From NCBI GenBank assembly GCA_009823395.1, contig CM020516.1, positions 5,171,001 through 5,235,000 of the forward strand: DNA of 64,000 nucleotides, given 5' to 3'. The notes under the pieces were generated by a model that had not been told where the DNA came from, did no database searches, and worked only from the letters and a program-made list of their open reading frames with translations. Shown one piece after another: positions 24,541-37,597 of the stretch. Every line of letters starts with the position of its first letter. The first letter of the stretch is position 1. Position numbers and translations under genes: made by a program. Origin of the DNA: Thamnaconus septentrionalis (lineage: Eukaryota; Chordata; Actinopteri; Tetraodontiformes; Monacanthidae).

Positions 24541-26216
24541 GTGGAGAACATGCTGAGATCAGCAGATTGAAGTTCGACAGGAAGAAGCAACACGGGGGAA
24601 AACCAATCAGTTTCCAGAATACGGCCAGCAGCACTGACTGCTCGGAGCTCACGGGGCTTCGAAATCTTACACGCAGAGTCTTTTGAAAGTCTTGCATTTT
24701 GAAGACTTTCTTTAATGCCAAGTCTGCTTATATTTACATTTAATTTCTTCAATGAAATCATCACAACATCAACATCTTTGACAGCCTTGGACAGCAGCTG
24801 GATTGCTGAGGTTTCAACTCTGGTCAGGACTAGCTGCATCCTGAATCAACTAGCAGGGGCTGTTCCAGTTGGTCCTTCGCTTCGACGGGACGCACAAAAG
24901 GTCCATTTCTCAAACACTTTGAATGGCTTTATAGCCAGACGAACACGTGAAGTAAAACTGAAAGACTGAAAAGCTACAAAGCAGCAACTCAGTCTCAGCC
25001 GGCTGGAGCCACACGGTGACAAATGAAGTGGCTCCCCTCCGATGTCAATAGGCATCGAGCGACCCGTTGTTAATGCGTATGATTGATTCATTTTTGCGGC
25101 CACTCGTGTGTGTGTATGTGTGTGTGTGTGTGTGTGGGTTGAGGTCTAACCCACAGGCTTTTCTTCTTTTTTTTATCGGTGCTTTCAGTGCTGCAAAAAC
25201 AGAAAAGTCTATTAACATAATCGATACGGCGCTCTGACATTTTAACCATAGCCTGAATGTGTGCAGCTAATTGGCCCGCTAAACCCTCGTTACATTCAGC
25301 CTGCACTCGGATGAAGGTGCAGGATTGACAAACAAGCTAAACGTTTCCCGTTGGCATAGCAGAACTTTTTACCGTATACTTTGGTTTTTATGTTTTGTTT
25401 TTTTTAACCCAGCAACAAACGCAGGAAAAGTGACCGTGGGTTTTTTCTTACCCCTTCCCCCCACCCCCCCACCCCACCCCTCTCTCTCCTTCCCTCCCCC
25501 CTCATCTCCCCGCCTTTCTATTTTTGCCGCTCCAACATGTTCTCTGCTGCCCGGCGAGCAGACGGGCCTACAGATGTCACTGTCAGTTGTTTGCTCCGTC
25601 TGTCACGCTTTGGTCCAGAGAAAAGATGTCCTCTCAAAAACAGATTGCCGGCCGTTTTTTTTTTTTTTTTAATTCTTATTTATTTATTTATTTTTTGTGA
25701 ACGCTCAACAGTCACGAGAGGGCGAACCCAGATGACTGGGTGACCCTGAACTCCCCGAACTTCGACAAGAAACGGCCAGATGAGGGCAAAAACTTTATTC
25801 TGACATCTCGTGTCCCTGAGATATTGACCTCCTTCTATTCCGGAAGCCTCGCCAGACAAACAAACAAACAAATCTGGATACATTTGTATATATATAAATA
25901 TATATATTTGACGCAGCAGTGAGAAATGCAGGGCTGGGCAAACAATGATTGTCGAGCAGATTCTGTGAATCAAGACGGTTTTTAGATCTATGTTGAGATC
26001 TATGTTGAGATTTCTGCAGAGAGCGTTTTTTCAGTCTCTGCAAAAAGTCAAGGACGAGAGCAAAGAGCGGTGATTTTGGACACAAGCAGACTTCCAATCA
26101 CAACCAAACATCCACTCAACAAATTTATTTATACTGTGGCATCCTGTGTCACTGCCAGCTTTTCCCGTTTGGGCCCTATCAGCTGGTGAAAGTAAATGTC
26201 ATCACCCACCCACCCA

Positions 26217-26217
<1 letters not shown>

Positions 26218-26270
<53 letters not shown>
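26218..26270. repeat. (CA)n microsatellite
   Basis: About 53 bp of pure CA repeat. A CT-rich tract (26340-26400) and shorter CA tracts (26403-26424, 26540-26580) follow within 320 bp. Confidence 0.95.
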
Positions 26271-26273
<3 letters not shown>

Positions 26274-28640
26274 CATGCCTGCTTGTCGATGTCCAGCAGA
26301 TTTCCACTCCCCATGGGACACGAGCAAACTTACACACATTCTCTTTCTCTCTCTTTCAGTCTCTCTCTCTCTTTCTTTCTCTGTCCCTCTCTCTCACTCT
26401 GTCACACACACACACACACACACACGCGCACTCACACACACCGACGCCTTCACACACGCAGTGCCCTTCTTGCTGACACTGCTGTTTAATATTTCACCAC
26501 TTGCAGGGCTAGCCATATGCTGCCCTGTCACCACACACCTACACACACACACACACACACACACGAACACACACACACAGGCATTCGGAAATATAAACAC
26601 TCACACATACTTATGCGGCTCTGTGATTATGTTGTTTTTTTCCTTCTTCCCTGTATTACCATATCTGTGAAAAACACTTGATCTCATTGAAAACATATTA
26701 TCCTCAAGTCTATAACGTCGAACCTCCAGCACCAAAAATAACAGCAGATGCAGTTTTACCATCTGTGTGGGGACACTTGGCAGACACCGAGGAACACTGA
26801 CTCACACTAAAACACAACGCAGTCGCACAAACGTGCACGCTACTCGGGGTTTGTTGTCTTAATGCTGTGCAGAATTGCATTTTTTTTCTTTTTTTTTTGT
26901 TTGCTGCATTGTGTGAGTTTGGTTCCCCGCACAGTCAAAAAAGGCAAGGCTTTAAAACTGCAGTAGGAAGAAAAAAGCAGAAATACAATCGCAGGCTGCA
27001 GCTCTTGTAGCTTAAGCGACGAGGGGGGAAACAGGAAAAGGTAACCTGTCAGCTCATTTCCACGTCCCGGCAGCTGGGAGGAGACGACTTGTCTGCGCCG
27101 CTTGCCATTATTTGCTACGGAGAGAAAATTGCTGAATATGAGCATCGTTTTTTGGGCTGTTTAAGCCTTTTGCCTGTCAGATGCCTGCTTCAATATTTTT
27201 GCACGGCCATAAAATGTTGTTTTCCGGGCTGTTTCTCCGCTAAAAAGTTTGCTCCGTCTCCGTCTCTTCCAATAACTCCAGCGCCGCGTTCAAAAGGGCC
27301 CAAAACGCAAGCGACTGAAGGAGGACTGCAGCCGATCGAGCTGGCGGTGTTACACACAACCCCATAAAACAACCTGACCGCTCATGAAATGCATATCTTT
27401 ATTTATTTCTCATTGTTAAAGAGCTCGGCCTGAACGTAGTCACAGACTCAGACAGCATAAAAGGGGTGAAAAGAAGATTTGAGTTGAGCGGGAAGAAGAA
27501 GGAGAAGGAGGAGGAGCGACATTCAAATTTAGTGATGAAAAAAAAAAGGAAGCTGAGGGAAATTCTGCATCTCCACAGCCAAAGTTCAGCCTCAGCAGAA
27601 GTGCCAACGCTCGGAACTAAAAGTTTTAAGCTCATAAGCCATTTTCTCTCTCTAGTCGAGAATTAATTATTGATGTGAGGTCAAATCAGCGCGAGGTTGC
27701 ACTAAGAGATGACGGGGAATGTGCGGGCTTGAAAGGGAATTGCAAAGATATAGGTTGCGGGAGGATGCGGCGTGCCTGTGTGCTGTGGCGGATGTAAGCG
27801 CTTGGCTCCGCCTCTCGTCCGCTGCTGGGAAAATTAGTGGAACGGCAAAAAAAAAAAAAAGAAGTTTGGAACGAATGTTTACCGAGACAATTAGGATCCA
27901 GAGTGGAGGGAAAGCGGGCGACGGTTCAGTCTGCCAGTCTTTTTTAAGCCAGGTTTTGATTTTTTTCTTTTTCACGCAGGTATACGAGCTGCTGAGTGGT
28001 GTCAAACTCAATACACAGTGGACCAATATTGAAAACTTGGACAAACATTATTGAAAAAATCTTCCTCCAGATATAGCAGTGAACCTTTTCATATGGACCC
28101 AAACAAGTTTTGCTTCAACACTGGAGCAAAACTGTGGAACAAGTCAATCACACAGGCGTGAAGGCTGACACGATCAAAGTGGAGCAGAGAAACCCCACAT
28201 TGCCTCCTAGTGGCTGGCTGCAGGATGGGTCAGGAATCCTGCCCCCTGCTGGTATTGGGCAGGGAAAACAGCGCCTGAGGTGAGTTTTCAGGAGTGTTTG
28301 AGTTTGTTTCCTCCATGAATTGGCACCTCAAAAACTTCCTCGCATGGTACCATGGTATAATGTACCCATCTTCTCACCTTTTTCGTCACATCCATTCATC
28401 ACCCAAAGCAACATTCTCAAAGTTTTTGTTTTGCTTTGTACTGTTTTTTTCTTCTTCTTCCTGAATTTGCATTTCTTTGGGCTTTTTTGCACATGAAAAC
28501 TTGCTTTCCATTATTGACAATGTAAGATTCATTTCATTTGCTTCCCACTGATACTGTATATTGCATTTGCTTTTTGCCTTCTCTTTAATGTGTTGCGTAT
28601 GAGTTGTGTTAAGTATGAATCTAAAGAATCGCTCCTCTAC

Positions 28641-28654
28641 GCAGCAGGTGGCGT
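28641..28654 (+). promoter_or_regulatory. CTCF-like site in the desert
   Basis: GCAGCAGGTGGCGT contains the strong core CAGCAGGTGGCG in plus orientation, convergent with the minus-oriented site at 45273. Confidence 0.4.
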
Positions 28655-30074
28655 GCGTGCAGACTGTTCTTTCCGCACGTGAGCAGTCTGAACTTCGGCT
28701 CTCAAGTCTGACACCACCACCCAGCATGGACCGCTGCAAAGTGTGAAATAAATAGAGCTTTCAGTCACTTTAAAAGGCCGAAACAAAGCGGGCTTATCGT
28801 GTCAAAGTTGAACCGGGAGCGAAAAAAAAGAGAGAGAAAGAGAGCGAGAAAAAAGAGAGAGAAAAAAAATGCCACAAAGACAGGAAATGGAAGTTGGCAT
28901 TTACGGGCCGGCGTATTGAGCGCTGGCATTCAGTGGCCGCTCTCGGCGGCAGCTCAGAGTGACGGCTGCACAAGTGATGGAGGGAAGAATTAGAGGCTCC
29001 CAGCTTGGCGCCTCATCCCCCGGCAGCGCGGACGAATAAATCACGCCGCCGCCGTCGTAAACGACACGAGCTTGTCACCGAGGTGAACACGTTGCCTCCT
29101 GTCATGTGAATTTAATCTGTTTTTTTTTTTTTTTTTTTTTTGTTTCTGTTTTTTTCTCACTATTATTATTTTCGTGCTGCCCCCTCTAAAAGCGATGCAG
29201 CGCCGCGAGGGAGCGGCAACAATGATCCCTCCTCCCGGCTGCTGCCGTCACAGCGCCGCCTCCCGCCAGGCGCCTCTGTGTGCCTCAACCTGCTTTAAAT
29301 TCAAACATTCTGCCTCGACATACTGGACGCTTTTGTCAGAGTGGGAATAAAACGCTGATCGATTTGTGTGCGCTTGTGTGTTTGCTCCAAAATGGACTTG
29401 AAAAACATAAGAAAAAAAAATTAACCCGGTCTTCAATGGTTTGTGTGTTTTCTCTATTTTCTATGTAATAAAACAAATACAACATGTACTATCATAGTTA
29501 TATTACTAAGCAGTTCTTCAGGGACCCATTTTATACCTATTTTCAGATTTGTTTTCCCCCCTAGACTGTAGAAGATCAACTAGCGGAGAATTAACTCTAA
29601 TATCCATGGTTTATTGCAAAGCAAGTCGAAGAATTTTGTGCTCATCTCATCTCTGAGAAATAGAAATTTGTTCTATGTGTCACTCTAAGACAAACATCTA
29701 TTATTTTTAAATTTATTAAACAAAGAATGATGACTAATGTCAAATGTTAAGGTCTGTAAATGATGGCTAAGTCTGCAACATGTATTATGTTGCCGCATGT
29801 ATTTGTTTTAATGTGTTTATACTTTATCACAGTTTTTCACTTGAGTTAGAGCCCTCCTGAAGTGATCTTCACAACAGAAGGTCTTATGTATTTTTTAAAT
29901 GGAGGGTGAGAAGCCCAAGTGTTCAAGGCTGCAGTCAAGTTCAGCGAGGCCCCAGGGCGACAAATTCTTCAAGGCCTTAACTGCCCTCCTGCATCAGCAC
30001 GTCTCCTCGTCAGCATACAATGATGCATCATTCATAAGTGCTGCTGCTGCTCTTAATGAGTGTTACCAAGTAAT

Positions 30075-30205
30075 CATATAAAGGGCAATCTTTTAAAAAA
30101 TAAAACTTTTATTGGCCACCCGAAGCTTTCGACATGCCAATATGCATCCCTCGGGTTGTCCCGGCTTGCACTCAGTTCAAGCACCTCTTCATCTTCAGAT
30201 CTAAT
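30075..30205 (-). mobile_element. Possible retroelement 3' tail
   Basis: On the minus strand the order CTGAAGATGAAGAG, then a CGAAAGCTTCGG segment, then AATAAAAGTTTTATTTTTT, resembles the 3' tails of some vertebrate retroelements. There are no coding remains and no visible duplication. Confidence 0.3.
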
Positions 30206-30462
30206 GGAAATCACCCCTTTGTGACATCACAGAGGGCCAATACTGCTGGGTTTTCTGCTATTTGTATGTTTTTTGTTTTTTGTTTTTAGAAATTGTGGAT
30301 ATGATTTCCAACTCTCAACCGTTGCCGCCACAAACTCAATTTATGATTGATATCGAACCGCATTTATCACTCTTATAACATGACAACTAACCTCGGCTGA
30401 CTTTGATAACTCTGCGTGGGACTCATGACTAGGTTTGCGTTTTTCAGTGTGAGTGTGGCCAT

Positions 30463-30463
<1 letters not shown>

Positions 30464-30496
<33 letters not shown>
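30464..30496. repeat. (GT)n microsatellite
   Basis: About 33 bp of GT repeat, with short CA tracts at 30581-30599 and 30667-30694 to its right. Confidence 0.9.
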
Positions 30497-30500
<4 letters not shown>

Positions 30501-30666
30501 CTGAGCATGACTTTCAGAGCATCTGCTAGGTGCGGACATAGCAGGGGGGCACAGGTGGTATATTGTTTGTATGCGTGATCACACACACACACACACACAA
30601 ATGCACACGCTCACAGATGCTGACCTTGTGCGAGGCCAGGCAGGCTCCTGGACTGTCAGCACGAGT

Positions 30667-30698
<32 letters not shown>

Positions 30699-30699
30699 G

Positions 30700-32146
30700 A
30701 CTCATACACTGAGACGAGGTGGCCATTTACTGGGGACTTGTCAGAGGCTGCCATCCTTCCCAGTGGGGGTATGTGCACGCTGCTGGTGCGGGAGCGGGAC
30801 ATGGAGGTGGGAGCGTTGATGAATAATGCTGCAGCTAATGAGATGGGTGACGATGGGGACAGAGACACAAGCATCCAGCGGCCAGAAGCTGTGTGTGTGT
30901 GTGTGTGAGCCGCCGTCTGGTGACTCCCCCAATATTCCCAGCTATCGGCGGAGGGATGAGGTTCGCACAGATAAGCACTTGGGGTAAAAAAAAGTTTGAA
31001 GTCAAAGCTGGCGGAGCCCAGAAGTCACCAGAGCAAACCACAATGTTTTGTACATGGGAAAAAAACAAAAACAAAACAGAGCAATCCTGCTTTAGTCTCC
31101 ATCAGCCACTGCTGAAGTACAAAAGTGCAGATGACTTGTGTAATGTCTCAATGCCATTATTTTGATGTCTTTTTTTTGATGTATTCTCCACCCACGTTTT
31201 GTGATTGGATCACATGCAGAGTTCATGTTCACTCTCTGTGTGAAAACACAATCATAAGTTAAACAATACAAGCAAATAAAAATTGGGGGAAAAAAATGAA
31301 ACGCTATTTGAAAAACAATTTGCATGAAGAAAGGGCATCCACTCCACCTTAAATGGAACCAATGTTCTGTTCAGACTCGATTGAACCGCAGCCCATTTAA
31401 CAGCAAACTGAGGTTCTAACCTTGGTTTACCTCTGGATACTGCATGAGTGATACACACTGGAAGATAACTGAAACGCACATCCAGCACCGCGGAGACTTT
31501 TCAAGCCACTAAACATGAGAGCGTAACATCGTCGCTCGCGAGTGTTTTTTACGCGGCTGAAATTAAGAATTCATTATGTGTTCAACGACTTAACTGTGGC
31601 CCCAGAGACGTGATCATGTTGGCGACCTTTCCTACTCCGATACATATCAGTTATTCAATTACAGGCCCACTTTATTGCCTTCCGTGAGTATCAGCGCGCT
31701 GCCAGCAGACCAGCACGCCGACGGTGTGTTGTGAATGCACGTTGTGTGACAGTAATTCCAGTTTGAATCGATGACCTTTGTCTATAATGCGAGGAGGGAG
31801 ACGGGGGGGAGGTTGACCTCCGCTGACCTCCGTCCCTGCAGCTCGCTGGACACGGTGTCTCGGCTAAAAAGCCCCTTTACACGGCAGGAGCACCTGACAT
31901 TAATTTTACGATCTTCAATCCAAACCAGGCGTATTAATTATGCTCGTCGGTTAACAGGCGGGATTACAGCGTGTCAAGAGTGGAAGTGGCAGTAAAATTT
32001 GCCTTTGGAAGATGAATTTGTCAGGGTCAGCTTGTAACACTGGCTGACCGTAAAAAACATGCAAGTTTATAAAAGGCACGGCTCGTCCTGCTGGAATGTA
32101 AAAGGTCTTCCCTCTATGGTCTGCTTTTATCGAGTGGACGTTTCAT
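30700..32146. other. Noncoding region, nothing recognised
   Basis: No coding exon, RNA gene or repeat family was recognised; it has only a short GT run near 30891-30907. Confidence 0.55.
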
Positions 32147-32330
32147 TTAAAGGGACAGTTCACTTCGAATTAGAGAGCCTGGGGATATATTCTTCCTTTG
32201 AGCTGCACAGAAGTAAATTAAAGTAAAGTCAACTGAATTCTGCAATGGCCAAGGACATAAATGTGGAGAAAAAATATGCATAGAATGAGTAAATTCCAGC
32301 CAGGTTGCAATTCTTTATGCTTCATTCCAG
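32147..32330 (+). mobile_element. Possible remnant of a small fish DNA element
   Basis: TTTAAAGGGACAGTTCACTTC resembles the start of a small repeat common in fish (from memory). No matching right end is visible, so this is either truncated or chance. Confidence 0.3.
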
Positions 32331-32370
32331 GCGTCGCAGGTCATCTTCACAGGTTGCAAATCAGCTGGCA

Positions 32371-32660
32371 CGGGAGTGGGCAAACTTTTTGACTGGTGGG
32401 GCCACAGCGGGTTCTAAAATTTGACAGAGGGGCCAGAACAGGAGCAGATGGATGGAGTGTTTTGGTGACCCACCTCATAGGAGGGGAAAAAATATATCAT
32501 GGGATATGTAGAAAACATGTGGTTTAATATCAGCTGAAAAAGAACAACAGCATTTCAACAAAATCAGTGTCTTTGAAGCCCCACAATGCTTAGATCTTTA
32601 TTGAAATGACCCTTGAAATACTGAAAAAATATGCCCCCGGGCCATAGTTTGCCCATGTCT
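32371..32660. mobile_element. hAT-like MITE, about 290 bp
   Basis: The left end carries GTGGGCAAAC followed by a GGGGCC stretch. The right end carries the inverse, GGCCATAGTTTGCCCATG. These match hAT-type termini (TGGGCAAACTA...GGCCC). Possible target duplication AGCTGGCA/AGCTAGGC is imperfect. The interior is AT-rich and noncoding. Confidence 0.65.
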
Positions 32661-33729
32661 GAGCTAGGCGTCTCTGAATTTGACTGACGGCGGCTGCTAA
32701 AGTGCTCCTGCTGCTCAGCGATACAGGAAGCGGTCGGGGACATTTCACTGACTGAAAGCTGCTGTAAACCGTATTTCATCCGTGTTCTGCCGCGTACGGG
32801 TGGCGAGTGTTACTTCCTCAGCAATAAAAAAATATGTGAAGCACAAGAGGGCCGCTGCAGCAAAGGATTTTGGCAGGACTTATTTAGCCAATAGCAATCA
32901 TTGCAATATGCAGTAATCGCTACAGATATCGATCGAGGAGATCAGCTCGGGGAGGCTCCCGCTGCAGCCCTGCTGGCTGACGGAGCTCTGATGTGGGCGA
33001 AACTCCTCCGTCAGGGGCAGCACGGGCTGAGAGGCACAATCCCGAACAAGCGCTTTCTTTAAAAATGTCCGCAGAAGAAACAAACAAGCAAAAACAACAA
33101 CAACAAAACAACAAACAATTGATTTAATGCTCTGACGGCCTCTGGCAAGACATTTGAACATTTCTCTGCAGGAATAATCCGCTTCTGTTTTGGCTGCTCC
33201 CGGGCTCCTGCATTCACTTACATTTATTCTCTGAGGAAAACAGCAACACTTCTCGGACATACTGTCTATAAACAAAGCAAAGCAATGTTGTCTGAGCCCA
33301 GGGTCACACTTTCCTGGAGAAATGGTCCCCTGTCTGCACAAATTGATATTGAGACCAGCGGGAAAAGCCACTGCAGGTCAACCTTGAGCCTCCACCATGA
33401 GGGAGGGGAAAAAAAAAAAAACCCTCGGAAGGAGATGAAACAGATTGAAATTGATTTTATGTAGTATTATGACTGGTTGCTCCTTCTCAATTTGAAACTT
33501 CTGCTGCGGGTCCAGAGCTCAGCGGGTGACTGTGAATGCTAATGTGAGCTAAGAGGCAATCTACAGGTCTGATAAATGATGCTCAGGGCAATTTGTCAAG
33601 ATCATGCATTTTCTAAAACAACCACTAGAGGCAGACACCAAACTCAACCTTGATTGTTCCAGCTGTGGGTCATTAGAGGTTTTACCTTCCTGCTGTGTGC
33701 CTGGTGTGTTTGTTTTGTGTGTGCTATTA
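32661..33729. other. Noncoding region, nothing recognised
   Basis: A 157-codon open frame on the minus strand (32898-33371) lacks any family resemblance. Part of it is translated from a CAA-rich run, which gives an artificial hydrophobic stretch. Confidence 0.5.
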
Positions 33730-33752
33730 GGCTCCAGGTATTCCTCCCACTG

Positions 33753-33847
33753 ATTGGCCCCTGTCAACACCTGAGAAGATCCCTGGTGGCTGATTGGGCA
33801 GGGCTCGGCCAATCAGAGAGTGACGGCCCGGGCTCCAGGTATAAAAG
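33753..33847 (+). promoter_or_regulatory. Orphan promoter: CCAAT boxes and TATA box
   Basis: Inverted CCAAT boxes (ATTGG at 33753-33757 and 33793-33797), a direct CCAAT (33809-33813) and a canonical TATAAAAG (33840-33847) are in textbook order and spacing, predicting a start near 33870. The motif GGCTCCAGGTAT occurs twice, at 33730 and 33831. No downstream coding exon is recognisable. The element lies 0.5 kb before the LINE fragment and may come from a retroelement (LTR or 5' UTR). Confidence 0.5.
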
Positions 33848-34344
33848 GCTGGAGCACCCTGCAGATGCTGTCAGACCCCATCGGTGGGCAGTTTTGAAAT
33901 GCTCTGTGAATGCTTTGTTGTTCTGTGAAGTACACCTGTGTTTGAATCCAGATTTGGGCCATAGGGCTGAATGACAGATTTTGTTTACACACACTGTTAG
34001 TTTTTCCTCTGCTAGTTTTCACCAGGTTTTAGGAGTGCTGATCTCCTGTATTTCTGGTTTTCATTGGAGAAGCTTTTTTGGGGGGGGGGTTAAAGAGTAG
34101 ATTTGTGTTGACTTCCCACATCTTTAGAAATAGCCGTATAAATTGCTGTGTTTTACTTCCCTTTTCCCTCCACAAGCTGGGTATGTAATATTGTTAAGGA
34201 TATAAACATTTTTGCAACAAACCAGTTAACAAAATAATATAATATTAACACATAGTTCAATATGCCGTGAATAAAAACTGTCTGTCTTGTTTTCATTTCT
34301 TTATCATAAAAATACAATAATATGTTTTGTAGGAAATAAATGTT

Positions 34345-34910
34345 GAAGCGGATTTTCTGTCAGTCATGGACTATGGTGATGTCATCTACAGACAAGCATC
34401 TGCGGCTGCATTAAAGCCTTTGGATGCTGTTTATCATTCTGCACTCCGTTTTATCACTGGTGATAGCTATATGACACATCATTGCATTTTATACGATAAA
34501 GTTGGCTGGCCCTTCTCTCACTGAAAGACGCAACAATCACTGGGTTCTTTTTATCTCTAAAGCACTTACCAGACAGCTATCACATATCACATCTCTGTTA
34601 CACTTAAACTCTGGTTCTTTTTCTACACGCTGAAGTGAGAGATGCTTGTCCAGGTTTCACATGCCAAGGCCAACTTAGAAAAAAATACTTTTAGTGTCAG
34701 TGCTGCAAACTCTTGGAATGTCTTGCAACACGACCTGAATTTAAGCACTTCTATCCCTTTAGACATGTTAGAAACAGTATTGTTTTTAATATTTTAATTC
34801 CTGTGCTATTTTATTTTTCTAATTTACAACACATACCGTTTGTTAATTTGATATGTACTCTTGGCATCAATGCAAATGAGGGTCGCCCTCAATGATCCTT
34901 CCGAGAACTT
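34345..34910 (+). mobile_element. Decayed non-LTR retrotransposon, 3' part of reverse transcriptase (L2/CR1-like)
   Basis: Reading from 34366, the translation MDYGDVIYRQAS then LKPLDAVYHSALRFITGD, THHCILYDKVGW is the C-terminal thumb region typical of fish L2-type LINEs. A single-base frameshift follows at about 34508, after which HWVLFISKALTRQ continues in another frame, and farther on SFNSWNxLQ-like coding (AANSWNVLQHDLNLS) appears around 34700-34740. Stops interrupt the later part. It is a dead 5'-truncated fragment. No endonuclease domain is present here. Confidence 0.75.
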
Positions 34911-37597
34911 TAAATTAAGGTTGATGGTGATAAATGTCAGACTCTGCTTAAATTTCCACTGTCACTTGTATCATCCAGTGTACAAGCAAAATGATGCTTT
35001 TGTCCACAGGATTCTATGAAATCTGTTCCAGTTCTGCACTGGCATAAGTAGCACCAATGCCCATCAGCCTGCATGATTGATGATGCAGCATGAATGAGAT
35101 GGGCAGAAAAATACAGTCGGAGTAAAGACAGTCAACGTGTTCTCTGTCTCCTGCAGCACTGGAATGAATCTGTGCTGCAAGCTTTCTTTACGCAACACGT
35201 TGGACCGAATGTTCCCCATGTCTGCTGGATTTATTTCACAAAACCATGTGGGAAAAGAGCCTGGAGAAAACATTTAGTCTGGGGCGGGGGGGTGGTTGAG
35301 GGGCCTCTTGAGGAGAAACTTGAACACTGGCTGGATGAAATAATACAGCGGAAGTCCTTGTTTTCACCATCAGTTGGTTTTGTGCACATATTTATATCTT
35401 CAGCGTGGATTATTTTGTTGGGTCGGCCAGTTTATGCACCACGGTGATTGTGTAATAATTGCCGTCGTGGTAACACAGTAAGCATGAGAGAGTGTAACCT
35501 CTCCATCTGACTCAAGTGACTTAGGTTTGATCCGCCGTCGCTGTCTGAGCAGCAATCACAGGAAATGACAGGTTTTGGGGGATTGACAACCTGTAAATCC
35601 CTCTGGATAATCCGGAGAGTCTGAATCTTCCACTTTTGTTTTTTATCGTCGCATCTCTGATTACCCTGGGTGGCGCGGCTGTCAAATCGACAGACTGGGA
35701 GACTGCCGGCACTCCGCAATGATTAACAGCTGCAGCACTTATACTTGATAGAAGCGACTATTTTTGCTGTTCACTTGCGCTTCATCTTCATCAAACACAT
35801 TGAGACGTGTTTCCCACAGCGTGCCACTGCACCCCCCACCCTCACCCCCACTACGAGCCGTCGAGACGACCTTAAATAGGCTCACTCAGTTTTATCCCAA
35901 GGCTGACAATTTCACAGCGAGATCCTCTTAACAGCAGCGCAGTTCGACAAATCAACTGCGACGATGCACCGAGTTGACCTTTTGAAATCACATCCGTGAA
36001 AGACAAAAAAAACAACCTAAACTCGAGGACGACAAGCGACAAATCAACAAGTTGTCTTCATCCAAAGCGTGAGAACCAGAAAGGGGCGTGAAATCACTGG
36101 AGGAACATCCGCTGGTGCACGGAGTTGCGTTCAAGAGCCAAAACAGGAGCCACACAGTCTGCAGAGTTCCTGCTCAGAGTTTTCTTGGCATCGCTCCCCA
36201 TCTGAGTTCTCTGCCAATACGGAATCTTAGCTGATGGCAGCACTTTTTTGGAATCTGATTTCTTGCATCTGACTGTTTGAAATAGTGGATGCTGAATAAT
36301 CTTACCGCAATTAATAACAAAAAATGTCTTAGACCGGAAAAAAAAGTTAATATAATTGAGTTTTGGAAGTTGCAAACATTTTTTATGCTGCCTTTGCAGT
36401 CATGTCAGAGGCTGCGGAGACCGGCTCTGATTTGTCGAGCGCGGATTATACATAAACCAGCGTGGCATCCTTCTCCTCCCCGACTCAAATTCCTCACTGT
36501 GCCCCGAGATAATTTGTCAGAATACACGGTGCAACTGTGGAGCCCGGCGGAGGAAAAGCACAGACGCAAATCAGAGTGAAGCGTTGCTTTGGATTGGGGG
36601 CACGATTGGCTGTGATGTGCTGAGCATTTAAGTTTTTATGAATAACTTAGTGGTAAAACGTTGTTCATTAAAGGATGTTTGCACAGTGAGAGTCAGCTGC
36701 ATTTTCCTATTTTTACATAGAGACAATTAGGCATTTATTTTCCCCTCCATCTCATTGCCTCTGCAAATTAGCTTGCTAAAGGAAATTCCTGTTTTGCGGA
36801 AGGAGTACAAATGCAAGAGGCACGTCTGCTTTTCCAGTCGCTCACCTCGGGTTCAAACCGCTGTTAACAGGATAATTTAATCCAGCGGCTCTTTAACACT
36901 TCACCGCTGCAAAAATGAACCTAATGAATCAAATCTTGTTATTAAAACACTGAATCATTTCATGGGCTTTCAGTGCTGCAAAAATAGAATTCCTCCATTC
37001 CACAAACAGCAGGGCATCCACAGTGTACACTTACGCTGGAAGAGAGCTTTTCTTATTATTATTATCAGTCTTTTCATTAAATTCCATCACCAAACTGCTT
37101 CCATTATGTGAAAAAAAGGAAGGAAAACTGGTGGGAATTACAATTGCAACTGTTCCGGGGAGTTCCAGAAAAATCCCACGAGAAGACGAGGAAGACAAAG
37201 CGGCTACAAGTTGTAAACAAAGGCAGCTGCTAAAGAGATTAACACTGATGCTGCTGCAGTGGCGGTTTTATCGGGACTGGGTGGCGTTTTCACAGTATAA
37301 GCAGAGCAAGGAAAAAAAAACAACACCAGAAACTAAATGGCAGTAAAGGTTTTTCGATGCGGACGACAACGATGCCTCAGCAGTCATGGTGACGGCCTTT
37401 GGTAGAGTTTATTTAAACATTCTGGTGGTACATGGTGGCTACACACTAATGTTACACAACATGGGTAGAGTAACACAAGGAATCTGGCCAGTGTGTTTGA
37501 ATATGAGGGACAGAAGGTCCACCCAGTCAACTTTCTTCAGGGTCTTTAAGAGACAAACACATCAAGGGAAGTTCAGAGAAGATTGACATTGAGTTAC
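34911..37597. other. Noncoding region, nothing recognised
   Basis: No coding exon recognised. A weak tRNA-like segment lies around 35460-35540 (see rejected items). A G-run is at 35282-35292. Confidence 0.55.

Larger units (their letters stand above)
24541..30074. other. Noncoding region with microsatellites, no gene recognised
   Basis: Apart from the CA and CT tracts near 26.2-26.6 kb, a T-run (29121-29142) and the CTCF-like site (28641), nothing is recognisable. The segment 25981-26010 carries a short tandem duplication of GATCTATGTTGA. Confidence 0.55.

Noticed and set aside
24113..24721. 202-codon Arg/Lys/Glu-rich open frame on the minus strand
   Set aside because: Produced by the polypyrimidine tract; a second frame in the same place is equally long.
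32898..33371. 157-codon minus-strand open frame with an apparent membrane segment
   Set aside because: The hydrophobic run comes from a CAA-rich stretch; no homologous features recognised.
33622..33635. CTCF-like CCACTAGAGGCAG
   Set aside because: One base is missing from the core relative to the consensus.
35094..35447. 117-codon plus-strand open frame that is not low complexity
   Set aside because: No recognisable domain, no promoter or splice context; chance length in this composition is possible.
35460..35540. tRNA-like segment with GGTTTGATCC
   Set aside because: The B-box lacks one base, no A-box or cloverleaf pairing could be made; at most an old SINE remnant.
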